From positions 248,001-312,000 of the forward strand of contig NZ_FQVU01000001.1 in NCBI RefSeq assembly GCF_900129455.1: a DNA stretch of 64,000 nucleotides. Reading direction: 5' to 3'. Each line of letters starts with the position of its first letter. Positions within the stretch are counted from its first letter, which is position 1. The translations under genes were made by a program, and so were the position numbers. The stretch comes from Jatrophihabitans endophyticus. Lineage in GTDB: Bacteria > Actinomycetota > Actinomycetes > Mycobacteriales > Jatrophihabitantaceae. Positions 55,046-61,646 of the stretch are shown here, in pieces. The notes beneath the pieces were generated by a model that was not told the DNA's origin, did no database searches, and saw nothing but the letters and a program-made list of their open reading frames with translations.

Positions 55046-56271
55046 GTCGTCGCCAGCACCGGTTGCCGGGCGGGGCCCTCGACCCGGCGCGCCGTGACGA
55101 ATGCGAGGGCGACGAACGCGGCCCCGAAGACGACGTACCAGTTCGTCGCGAACAGCTGCCAGGCCGGGAAGTGCAGGATCTCCGAGGCCCGGCGCGAGAG
55201 CAGGAACCCCAGCCACGACCAGTAGACGAGCACCAGCGGCAGCCAGCGCGGCCGGTGCGCCACCACGACCGCGGTGAGCGGCACGCACCACACCCAGTGG
55301 TGCGACCACGAGATCGGCGAGGCCAGCAGACCGCCCACGGCGATGACGCACAGCCCCCACGGGTCGCCCAACCGGCGATAGGCGTAGACGGCGCACGCCG
55401 CGGCGAGCACCAGCGCCAGGAACGCCGCCGCCGTCCCGGCGTGGCTGACGGCGTTGGTGCGGGTGAGCCGCGCGATCATGCCCTGCACCGACTGGTTGGT
55501 GCCGTTGGCCACGTCGCCCACGCGGTCGGTGTCGAAGAGCAGGTCCGTCCAGTACGCCTTCGTGCCGCCCGGTGTCAGCAGGGCCGACACCGCGATGGTG
55601 AGGACGAAGGTGCCCGCGGCCGTCGCCGCCATACGCAGGCGTCCGGTCAGCAGCAGGTAGAGGACGACGACACCGGGGGCCACCTTGATCCCGGTCGCGA
55701 GCCCGGTGCCGACGCCGCGCCAACGGGACCCCGCGGGCCGCAGGAAGTCCGAGAGCACCAACGCCACCACGCCGAGGTTGACCTGCCCGAAGCTCAGCGT
55801 GTTGTAGACCGGCTCGCACCACAGGGCGACGGCGGCGAGCGCCAGCGTCGCCGCGAGCAGCCGGTCGCGGCCGATGCCGGCCAGCCGGCACGACTGCCAG
55901 GCGACCAGGCCGACCAGGCCGCCGCCGACGACGTTGCCGACGACCTGCGTGGCCGGCCAGCTCAGCAGGCTCAGCGGCACGAACAGGACGGCGGCGAAGG
56001 GCGGGTAGGTGGCGAGCAGGCCGGCCGGCGCGCCGATGTCGCCGTAGAGGTTCCGGTGCTCGCGCAAAGCCGCCCCCTCCGCGCGGTACGTCGCGAGGTC
56101 GACGATGCGTGGGTCCACCAGGTAGCGGTTGACCACGTACGCGGCGAGCGACAGCACCGCCACGAGCACCCAGGGGGCGGACCCGCGCAGCACGTCACGA
56201 GCGGACGTGCCACGCGGCCCGACCGGATCGGGCGTCGCGCGATACGCGAGCCCGTCCCCCGAGCGGTTCAC
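55042..56271 (-). CDS. GT87-family glycosyltransferase (copy 2, upstream paralogue)
   Basis: 409 residues, clearly homologous to copy 1: IVDLATYRAEGAALREHRNL, ATYPPFAAVLFVPLSLLSWP, WCEPVYNTLSFGQVNLGVVA, NGTNQSVQGMIARLTR and SWSHHWVWCVPLTA. The two probably arose by tandem duplication and then diverged, so successive glycosylations are plausible. The start is GTG 56271. No lipid-linked sugar biosynthesis genes are adjacent. Acceptor unknown. Confidence 0.85.
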   Translation of the reverse strand: MNRSGDGLAYRATPDPVGPRGTSARDVLRGSAPWVLVAVLSLAAYVVNRYLVDPRIVDLATYRAEGAALREHRNLYGDIGAPAGLLATYPPFAAVLFVPLSLLSWPATQVVGNVVGGGLVGLVAWQSCRLAGIGRDRLLAATLALAAVALWCEPVYNTLSFGQVNLGVVALVLSDFLRPAGSRWRGVGTGLATGIKVAPGVVVLYLLLTGRLRMAATAAGTFVLTIAVSALLTPGGTKAYWTDLLFDTDRVGDVANGTNQSVQGMIARLTRTNAVSHAGTAAAFLALVLAAACAVYAYRRLGDPWGLCVIAVGGLLASPISWSHHWVWCVPLTAVVVAHRPRWLPLVLVYWSWLGFLLSRRASEILHFPAWQLFATNWYVVFGAAFVALAFVTARRVEGPARQPVLATT

Positions 56272-56314
56272 GCGAGGTGGCCGGGACGGCCGCGCCGCGC
56301 GGTCGGTGCCGGGC

Positions 56315-56500
56315 TCAGAGCAGCGTGCCGAGGCCGCCGGGCAGGTTCCCGGGGTCGACGCCGAAGCGCCCCAGCAGGCCGCGGTGCTCGTCGTCGTCGG
56401 TGTCGACCTGGTCGGGCAGTTCCTGCCCCGCCTGGTCCGCCTCGTCGTGCTTGCCCTGGCCCCGCAGGAGCTCGAGAATCTGGTCCTTGTCGATCTTCAT
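56315..56500 (-). CDS. Small acidic conserved-type protein
   Basis: 61 residues: KIDKDQILELLRGQGKHDEA, an acidic centre (LPDQVDTDDDEHRGLLGRFG) and a Gly/Leu C-terminus. GAGAGGA 7 nt upstream of ATG 56500 supports it. Similar small proteins occur widely in actinobacteria next to envelope or stress genes, but I know of no assigned function. Confidence 0.75.
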   Translation of the reverse strand: MKIDKDQILELLRGQGKHDEADQAGQELPDQVDTDDDEHRGLLGRFGVDPGNLPGGLGTLL

Positions 56501-56605
56501 GGTGATCGTCCTCTCGGATGGTCCCGCAACGTCGCGGGACCGCATGGCACGCTGGGATTCAGCGTAGGGGTGGGGGGCCGCCGGCGGACGCCCCCGCGCC
56601 GCACG

Positions 56606-56896
56606 TCATCGCGTGCGGCGGCGACTCGTGGTCGTGCTCCCGGCGTCGACCCGGCGCACGGTCTCGTCGACCGCCTCCCCGCACCGGCGACACCGCGGTG
56701 CCTGCGGCGTGGCGCTCCAGCCGCGCTCCGCGGCGGGGAACACCACCGGCACCGACGCGCGGGTCTCGTGCCCGGCCAGCTGCGCGTGTTCCAGGTCGTA
56801 GGCGTGCTCGCGGACGGGTGCGCGCTCGCCGTCGGCCGGGTCGTACTCCGTGACGACGACGAAGGCCTGCAGCGCCCCCGCCGCTGCGCTGGTCAC
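56606..56896 (-). CDS. Small CxxC-containing protein, function unknown
   Basis: 96 residues from GTG 56896: LQAFVVVTEYDPADGERAPV, LEHAQLAGHETRASVPVVFP, then a single CRRCGEAVD CxxC that could bind zinc with a partner, and an Arg/Thr-rich tail. It is positioned 6 nt after the GlsB-family gene, so probably in the same operon. No family was recognised. Confidence 0.55.
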   Translation of the reverse strand: MTSAAAGALQAFVVVTEYDPADGERAPVREHAYDLEHAQLAGHETRASVPVVFPAAERGWSATPQAPRCRRCGEAVDETVRRVDAGSTTTSRRRTR

Positions 56897-56902
56897 GGTG
56901 GC

Positions 56903-57184
56903 TCACCGGCCGCGCAGGGTGCGGCGCCCGCCGACCTTCAGCCACACGAGCAGCACGATGATCGCGCCGATGACCGAGCCGACGATGCCCGAGGGCTGGA
57001 AGAAGCCCTCCGTCTTGTCGTGCTTGAAGATCAGGTAGCCGAGGAACCCCCCGACGAAGGAGCCGACGATGCCGATGACGATGGTCATCGGGATCGAGAG
57101 ATCCTGCTTGCCCGGTACGAGCAGTCGCGCGAGCGCTCCGGCGATGAGCCCGATGACGATCAGGCTGATGATGAGTCCCAGCAT
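56903..57184 (-). CDS. GlsB/YeaQ/YmgE-family (transglycosylase-associated) membrane protein
   Basis: 93 residues with three helices: LGLIISLIVIGLIAGALARL, TIVIGIVGSFVGGFLGYLIF and GIVGSVIGAIIVLLVWLKVG. The family is associated with envelope stress, and GlsB genes often accompany Asp23 proteins, as here. The charged LLVPGKQDLS loop after helix I is typical. The gene follows the AmaP-like gene by 21 nt. Confidence 0.9.
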   Translation of the reverse strand: MLGLIISLIVIGLIAGALARLLVPGKQDLSIPMTIVIGIVGSFVGGFLGYLIFKHDKTEGFFQPSGIVGSVIGAIIVLLVWLKVGGRRTLRGR

Positions 57185-57205
57185 GGCTTCCCCCTGCGGT
57201 CGTGG

Positions 57206-57781
57206 TCAGGACAGTTGTCGGCCGGCGTTCGGCGACACGACGAGGTCGAGGTGGACGGGCAGGTCGTCCGAGCCGGCTGCGGTGCGGGCGTGGGCGACGG
57301 GTCCGGTCACGATCTGGCGGCGCAGGGCCGCCAGATCGGCGTCGTGGCGCAACCGCACGTCGATGACCAGCTCCGGCTCGTCGGAGTCGCCGATGACGCG
57401 GGCCTTCGCCGAGTCGGTGCCGGGCAGGCTCTCGATCTCCGTCACGACCGCCCGGGTGAGGGCACCGGGCGCGAGGGTCGTGCGACCGGAGCCGCCACCC
57501 CCGGCCACGCGGAGGTCACCCGCCCGATCGGTCGAGAAGAGGAGTGCGACCAGCCACCGCAGGGACAGCAGGACGACGATCAGCGCGAGGCCCGCCGCGG
57601 CCGGCCACAGCCAGTCGCCGTGGCGGCCGATGTAGCGGGTGACGACGTTGTCGAGCAGCGGGCCGTGCTGGACGTGACGACCGAAGACGCCGTACGACGC
57701 GGCGATGCCCGCCCCGCCCGCGGCGACCAGCACGACGGCGAGCAGCAGGAGCATGGCGCGGTTGGTGCGATCGGCGTGCAT
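57206..57781 (-). CDS. AmaP-like alkaline-shock membrane protein
   Basis: 191 residues with two helices near the N-terminus (RAMLLLLAVVLVAAGGAGIA and WLWPAAAGLALIVVLLSLRW) and a cytoplasmic Asp23-like C-terminal part (LTRAVVTEIESLPGTDSAKA, ELVIDVRLRHDADLAALRRQ). In staphylococci AmaP anchors Asp23 at the membrane. The start codon shares one base with the previous stop (TGATG), so the pair is coupled. Confidence 0.8.
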   Translation of the reverse strand: MHADRTNRAMLLLLAVVLVAAGGAGIAASYGVFGRHVQHGPLLDNVVTRYIGRHGDWLWPAAAGLALIVVLLSLRWLVALLFSTDRAGDLRVAGGGGSGRTTLAPGALTRAVVTEIESLPGTDSAKARVIGDSDEPELVIDVRLRHDADLAALRRQIVTGPVAHARTAAGSDDLPVHLDLVVSPNAGRQLS

Positions 57782-58329
57782 CAGCGCTTCCTCGGGGCCG
57801 TCGTCAGCTTCAGCTTCGGGGTGTGGGCCAGGGCCAGCGCGTCGAGCCGCTGCTGCGCGGCCTCGCGCGACGGCTCGAGCAGGGTGCTCGCCCCCTCGGC
57901 GTCGCGGGCACTGGTGTCGGCGCGCACGGTGACGCTCCGACGCTTCACCGTCACCCGCGCCGAGCGGACGCCGTCGACGTCGGTGACCGCCGTCCGAACG
58001 GCCCCGGCGACACCGCGGCGGGTGTAGGCGACGTCGACGGGGTGCTCCGCGCCGGACTCCTTGTCCTCGACGCGGAAGCGCGTGACCCGCGTCCGCTTCA
58101 GCTCGGCGACGAGCAGGATCAGCCCGAGTGCGGCGACGACGATGCACGCCACCCGCACGCTGCCCTGCGTCCAGGACGTGCGGTGTGCCCAGTCGTACGC
58201 GCCGTGCCACTTCACCACCGCGGGGCGGTGGTTCACGCGGTCGGCCACGACCTCGATGATCAGCAGGACGCCGACGACGACGAGCGCGAGGCTCACCAAC
58301 GCCGCCAGCAGCCGGTTCAGCAGTCTCAT
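57781..58329 (-). CDS. DUF6286-type membrane protein of the Asp23 locus
   Basis: 182 residues: two helices (LLNRLLAALVSLALVVVGVL and VRVACIVVAALGLILLVAEL) flanking a periplasmic-side loop with KWHGAYDWAHRTSW, then a cytoplasmic domain with GVAGAVRTAVTDVDGVRSAR. The pattern is that of actinobacterial proteins encoded with Asp23 and AmaP. ATG 58329 is preceded by GGGGAGAAG. Function inferred from locus: envelope stress homeostasis. Confidence 0.78.
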   Translation of the reverse strand: MRLLNRLLAALVSLALVVVGVLLIIEVVADRVNHRPAVVKWHGAYDWAHRTSWTQGSVRVACIVVAALGLILLVAELKRTRVTRFRVEDKESGAEHPVDVAYTRRGVAGAVRTAVTDVDGVRSARVTVKRRSVTVRADTSARDAEGASTLLEPSREAAQQRLDALALAHTPKLKLTTAPRKR

Positions 58330-58345
58330 CCGCTTCTCCCCCCGC

Positions 58346-58804
58346 TCACCGCACGCGCGGTGGCGCGTCGACGTGGGTGACGAGGTCGGTGACGTGGACC
58401 CGGACGTCGGTGACCTGCAGCCCGGTGAGCTCCTTGAGTCGGCCGATGATGCGGGCCCGCACCGCGGCGCTGACCTCGGGCACCGAGGCCGGCCACCGCA
58501 CGCTGATCGCGACCTCGACCGTCGCGACGGACAGGTCGACGTCGACGGCCACCTTGGGGGCGGCGCCGAGCTGCGTCCCGCGCACGCCCGGGACGGCACC
58601 GCTCACGGCGCGGCCGAGCAGCCGCGGCGCCGCGGAGCCTGCGTGGGGGACCTCGGTGGCCGCGCGGGCCGCGATGCGGCCCACCACCCGCTCGTGCACG
58701 GTGACCCTGCCCAGCTCGTTGCGGCCCGGCTTCGTCAGCGCGCCGGACGCGGCACCGGTCCCCGACGCGGCGCTGTCCGCGGTCTCGCTCGTGGCGGCGC
58801 TCAT
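58346..58804 (-). CDS. Asp23/Gls24-family envelope stress protein (shorter copy)
   Basis: 152 residues with an Ala/Ser/Thr-rich N-terminus (1-27) and an Asp23 domain: LGRVTVHERVVGRIAARAAT, VAVDVDLSVATVEVAISVRW and RLKELTGLQVTDVRVHVTDL. The ATG overlaps the DUF2273 stop (ATGA). One of two Asp23 paralogues in the locus; the second is at 59642. Confidence 0.88.
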   Translation of the reverse strand: MSAATSETADSAASGTGAASGALTKPGRNELGRVTVHERVVGRIAARAATEVPHAGSAAPRLLGRAVSGAVPGVRGTQLGAAPKVAVDVDLSVATVEVAISVRWPASVPEVSAAVRARIIGRLKELTGLQVTDVRVHVTDLVTHVDAPPRVR

Positions 58805-58983
58805 CGGTTGTCGCGACGTCCCGTCAGGTACGGGCTGAGGTCGATCTCCCCCTCGAGCACCTTGGCCAGGACGAAGCCGATGGCGGCGAACAGGGCGACG
58901 ACGAGCATCTGCCCGAAGCTGCCGAAGGCCAGCGCGAGCCCGAGGACCAGTCCGACGACCGTTCCGAGTGCGGTACGGGTCAT
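58801..58983 (-). CDS. DUF2273 small membrane protein
   Basis: 60 residues with two helices (TALGTVVGLVLGLALAFGSF and LVVALFAAIGFVLAKVLEGE) and a short basic tail ending in YLTGRRDNR. DUF2273 proteins typically sit beside Asp23 and AmaP. The start taken is ATG 58983 (GAAGG 9 nt upstream); a GTG two codons earlier is too close to the Shine-Dalgarno. Confidence 0.85.
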   Translation of the reverse strand: MTRTALGTVVGLVLGLALAFGSFGQMLVVALFAAIGFVLAKVLEGEIDLSPYLTGRRDNR

Positions 58984-59037
58984 GATCACGTTCCTTCTAG
59001 TGCGTGCGAGCCGTGGGCTCGGTGGATGGCGGGTGGT

Positions 59038-59274
59038 TCAGCGGACCCGAGGTGGGCGGCGACGCCGGGCCGCCCGGTCCATGGCACGCCCCAGTGCTCG
59101 CTTCGGCCACGACGCGCGGGCCACCACCACGACCCGTGCTGCCGGCCGGGTGGTGTCCGCGCCGCGGTCGTAGGCGGCGAGGCCGGCTACGAAGGCGGCC
59201 GGATCTCCGCCCCGGTCGGGGTGGTGCTCGCGGATGAAGGCGCGGCGTGCGCTGCGCCCGGCGCTGTCGTCCAT
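59038..59274 (-). CDS. 78-residue J-domain-like protein
   Basis: The N-terminal half reads RRAFIREHHPDRGGDPAAFV, i.e. the HPD loop of DnaJ J-domains followed by helix III, but the preceding helices I-II are shortened or missing. The C-terminal half is strongly basic (RALGRAMDRAARRRRPPRV) after a VVVVARASW stretch. It might stimulate an Hsp70, or be a divergent remnant. Its 5' end overlaps the preceding gene by 88 nt in another frame, which lowers certainty for one of the two. Confidence 0.6.
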   Translation of the reverse strand: MDDSAGRSARRAFIREHHPDRGGDPAAFVAGLAAYDRGADTTRPAARVVVVARASWPKRALGRAMDRAARRRRPPRVR

Positions 59275-59645
59275 GTGCTCGCCTCGTTCCGGCCGGTGCT
59301 GCGGTCGTCCGGTGCGTCCGGTGTCTCGTCGTCCCAGCCGGGTGGGCTGTCCACGTCGGCGACCACGACGTCGACCCGCCGCGCGCCCACCGCGGGCGCC
59401 ACCGCGACGCGGATGCGTCCGGCGACGTCGGGGACGGTCGCGCCCCATTCCAGGCGCACCTGCGCGACGACGTGGTCGGCCGCCACGTGGACGCCGGCGA
59501 CCCGCCGCCCGGGCAGGTAGGACACGACCGACCCGGCCGGCCCCTCGGCGAGGTCGGCCACACCGGCGCAGCCGCGTACGGCAGCCGCGACCGCGTCGAC
59601 GTCGACCCCGTCCACCAGCTCCGGGTGCGGGTTCATGGCGGTCAT
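59187..59645 (-). CDS. Asp23-like small protein upstream of the J-domain-like gene
   Basis: Up to 152 residues; the structured part is about 1-105 (VDAVAAAVRGCAGVADLAEG, VSYLPGRRVAGVHVAADHVV, RRVDVVVADVDSPP), resembling a divergent Asp23-type alpha-beta domain. The rest is a low-complexity Thr/Ser/Ala tail that runs over the J-domain-like gene in a different frame. ATG 59645 overlaps the stop of the larger Asp23 gene (ATGA). The true C-terminus is doubtful. Confidence 0.65.
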   Translation of the reverse strand: MTAMNPHPELVDGVDVDAVAAAVRGCAGVADLAEGPAGSVVSYLPGRRVAGVHVAADHVVAQVRLEWGATVPDVAGRIRVAVAPAVGARRVDVVVADVDSPPGWDDETPDAPDDRSTGRNEASTWTTAPGAAHAAPSSASTTPTGAEIRPPS

Positions 59646-60133
59646 GACACGCGCGAGGGACCCTGGTCGTCCTCGTCGTCGGGCAGGTACACGTCGTCGA
59701 CGCTGACGTTGACCTCGACGACCTCGAGCCCCGTCATGCGCTCGACGGCCTGCTTGACGTTGCGCTGGATGCTCTGCCCGAGGTCGGCGATGGAGACGCC
59801 GTACTCGACCACGATGTCCAGGTCGATCGCCGCCTGGGACTCGCCCACCTCGACGCCGACGCCCTGCGAGACGTTCGGGCCGGAGCTGCCGGGGATCCGC
59901 TCGCGGATCGCGCCGAACGCGCGACTGCCCGAGGTGCCCATCGCGTGCACGCCGGAGATCTCGCGGCAGGCGACGCCCGCGATCTTGGACACGACGCTCT
60001 GCGCGACCGTGATCTTGCCGTCGTCGGTGTTCAGCCGGTCGTTGGTCGTGACCTGCTTGTCCTGGGAGCCCTGCGAACTCTGGCTCCCGGAGGTCCGAGC
60101 GGGGGTCTTGCTGGTCGTCGTGGGCTGTGACAT
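59642..60133 (-). CDS. Asp23/Gls24-family envelope stress protein (first gene of locus)
   Basis: 163 residues. A Ser/Gln/Thr-rich N-terminal tail (1-38) leads into a full Asp23 domain: KITVAQSVVSKIAGVACREI, QAAIDLDIVVEYGVSIADLG and AVERMTGLEVVEVNVSVDDV, ending with an acidic LPDDEDDQ. It heads the leftward stress locus, downstream of a 346-bp region carrying a direct repeat. Role inferred from family: membrane-associated scaffold active in envelope stress. Confidence 0.9.
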   Translation of the reverse strand: MSQPTTTSKTPARTSGSQSSQGSQDKQVTTNDRLNTDDGKITVAQSVVSKIAGVACREISGVHAMGTSGSRAFGAIRERIPGSSGPNVSQGVGVEVGESQAAIDLDIVVEYGVSIADLGQSIQRNVKQAVERMTGLEVVEVNVSVDDVYLPDDEDDQGPSRVS

Positions 60134-60479
60134 GTCGTTGCGGCTCCTCAACTCGATGGCCTGATCACTCGCTCGGCACGGCCGGTCCGCGTGCCGGTCC
60201 TGCTTCGTCGACCGGACGCGGTCCTCGCGCACCGTGCCGGTAGACACTGTAAGCCTGTGCAGTTGACGCTGTAAGCCTAGGGCCCGGAACGCCCGTCGCG
60301 AAGGTGATGCCCGAAGTGCGCGCTCACCCAACACCCCGCCGACCTGCGGCTGGGAACGAGTCGGCCCCGCGCCCACGCGGTGGCGAGCCCGCCTGGCCCC
60401 ACGCCCGCGCGGCGCTCGCGCGCGATTCGCCGCGCACGCAGGGGGCCGACCGGCCGGGTCGTTCCGGCCCCGGGCTCGG
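60134..60479. other. 346-bp non-coding stretch between the Asp23 locus and pptT
   Basis: No convincing gene or RNA. It holds the direct repeats at 60247-60278, presumably the promoter/regulatory region of the leftward Asp23 locus, and the 3' flank of pptT (which reads into it). The rightmost 190 bp is very GC-rich with short GCGC-type inverted repeats but no clear terminator. Confidence 0.6.
60247..60278. repeat. Direct repeat CTGTAAGCCT, two copies 22 bp apart
   Basis: CTGTAAGCCT at 60247-60256 and 60269-60278. The 22-bp period is two helical turns, as expected for tandem binding sites of one regulator. It is 114-145 bp upstream of the first Asp23 gene, in an otherwise GC-rich gap. Confidence 0.6.
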
Positions 60480-61121
60480 TCAGGACGCGGGCTCGACGAC
60501 GGCGCACGCCACGAAGTCGTCCGACGCGCTCCAGCGGCCTCGGTAGGTTGCCCCGCCCGCGACGGTCGGGCCGTGCACCGTCGCCGTGAAGGTGCCCGCC
60601 CGGTCCAGGTCGACGGTGGCGTCCTCGAAGCCCAACCAGCGTCGCTGCACGGGAAACCACGTCTTGAAGACCGCCTCCTTCGCGCTGAACAGCACGACAT
60701 CCCAGCGGATGTCCGCATCCTCGGCTGCGAGTCGGGTCAGCGTGGCCCGTTCGCCGGGATCGGTCACGGTGTCGAGCACGCCGTCGGGCAGCGGGCGGTG
60801 TCGCTCGACGTCGACGCCGAGCGAGCGGACCACGTCCGAGGGGGCGGCGGCGGCGGCCCGGTAGCCGTCGCAGTGCGTGATGCTGCCGACGACGCCCGTG
60901 GGCCAGCACGGTTCCCGCTGCGGGCCCACCGGGATCGCGGCCGGCGCGATGCCGAGCTCGGCGAGCGCGACGCGGGCGCACGCCCGGCCGGTGTGGAACT
61001 CGCTGCGCCGCCGAGCCACGGCGTGGGCGACCCAGTGCGCCTCGTCGGGGGCGAGCTCGTCGAGCAGGTCCTGCCGGGTCTCCGCGACGGCGACCGCCGG
61101 GGGAAGGAGCGAGCGCAGCAT
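60480..61121 (-). CDS. pptT: 4'-phosphopantetheinyl transferase, PptT type
   Basis: Transfers phosphopantetheine from CoA to carrier proteins (mycobacterial PptT/Sfp-like, cytoplasmic). 213 residues. Close PptT signatures: RRRSEFHTGRACARVALAEL, QREPCWPTGVVGSITHCDGY, the metal/CoA site SLGVDVERHRPLPDGVLDTV and FSAKEAVFKTWFPVQRRWLG followed by FEDATVDL. ATG 61121 is taken; a GTG four codons earlier (61133) is possible. It is divergent from a VOC/adenylation gene pair, and the antagonist-like PptH gene is at 5146. Confidence 0.95.
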   Translation of the reverse strand: MLRSLLPPAVAVAETRQDLLDELAPDEAHWVAHAVARRRSEFHTGRACARVALAELGIAPAAIPVGPQREPCWPTGVVGSITHCDGYRAAAAAPSDVVRSLGVDVERHRPLPDGVLDTVTDPGERATLTRLAAEDADIRWDVVLFSAKEAVFKTWFPVQRRWLGFEDATVDLDRAGTFTATVHGPTVAGGATYRGRWSASDDFVACAVVEPAS

Positions 61122-61268
61122 CGACGGGTGCACGGGTCGATTGTGACCGGCACCGGCCCTGCACGGGCCCGTCGGGAGCGAGGACCGGACGGCGTCGCCG
61201 TTCCACGACCGGCGTGGGGACGGTGCCTTACTATGTCGCAGACCCGAGGGGGGAGCCGAGCCGTGCCC

Positions 61269-61646
61269 ATGACGATGCGCAACATCGCCGTCGACTGCGC
61301 CGACCCGTACGAGCTGGCCACGTTCTGGAGCTCGGTCGTCGGTCGACCGCTCCTCGACGAGGACGAGCCCGGCGATCCGGAGGCCGTGATCGTCATGCCC
61401 TCGGGTCCGGCCCTGTTCTTCCAGCGTGTGCCCGAGCCCAAGGTCGGCAAGAACCGGTTGCACGTCTGCCTCACCGCCGAGGACACGGTCCAGGCCGACG
61501 TCGACCGGCTCGTCGGACTCGGTGCGCGTCTGGTGCAGGACCGTCGCACACCCGACGGTCGCGGGTGGGTCGTCCTCGCCGACCCCGAGGGCAACGAGTT
61601 CTGCGTCCTGCGCGGCCCCGGCGACCCGGACCCGACGCGGGCATGA
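61269..61646 (+). CDS. VOC-family (glyoxalase-like) protein
   Basis: 125 residues with two beta-alpha-beta-beta-beta modules: MRNIAVDCADPYELATFWSS and VGKNRLHVCLTAEDTVQADV, ending in LADPEGNEFCVL, the usual VOC metal-Glu strand. VOC proteins include glyoxalases, dioxygenases, isomerases and antibiotic-binding proteins. A GTG two codons upstream (61263) is an alternative start. The stop overlaps the adenylation gene ATG (ATGA), implying joint function in this cluster. Confidence 0.82.
   Translation: MTMRNIAVDCADPYELATFWSSVVGRPLLDEDEPGDPEAVIVMPSGPALFFQRVPEPKVGKNRLHVCLTAEDTVQADVDRLVGLGARLVQDRRTPDGRGWVVLADPEGNEFCVLRGPGDPDPTRA

Noticed and set aside
60304-60546. 80-codon plus-strand frame next to pptT
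   Set aside because: Antisense to the end of pptT and its flank, Pro/Arg-rich, no Shine-Dalgarno or family.
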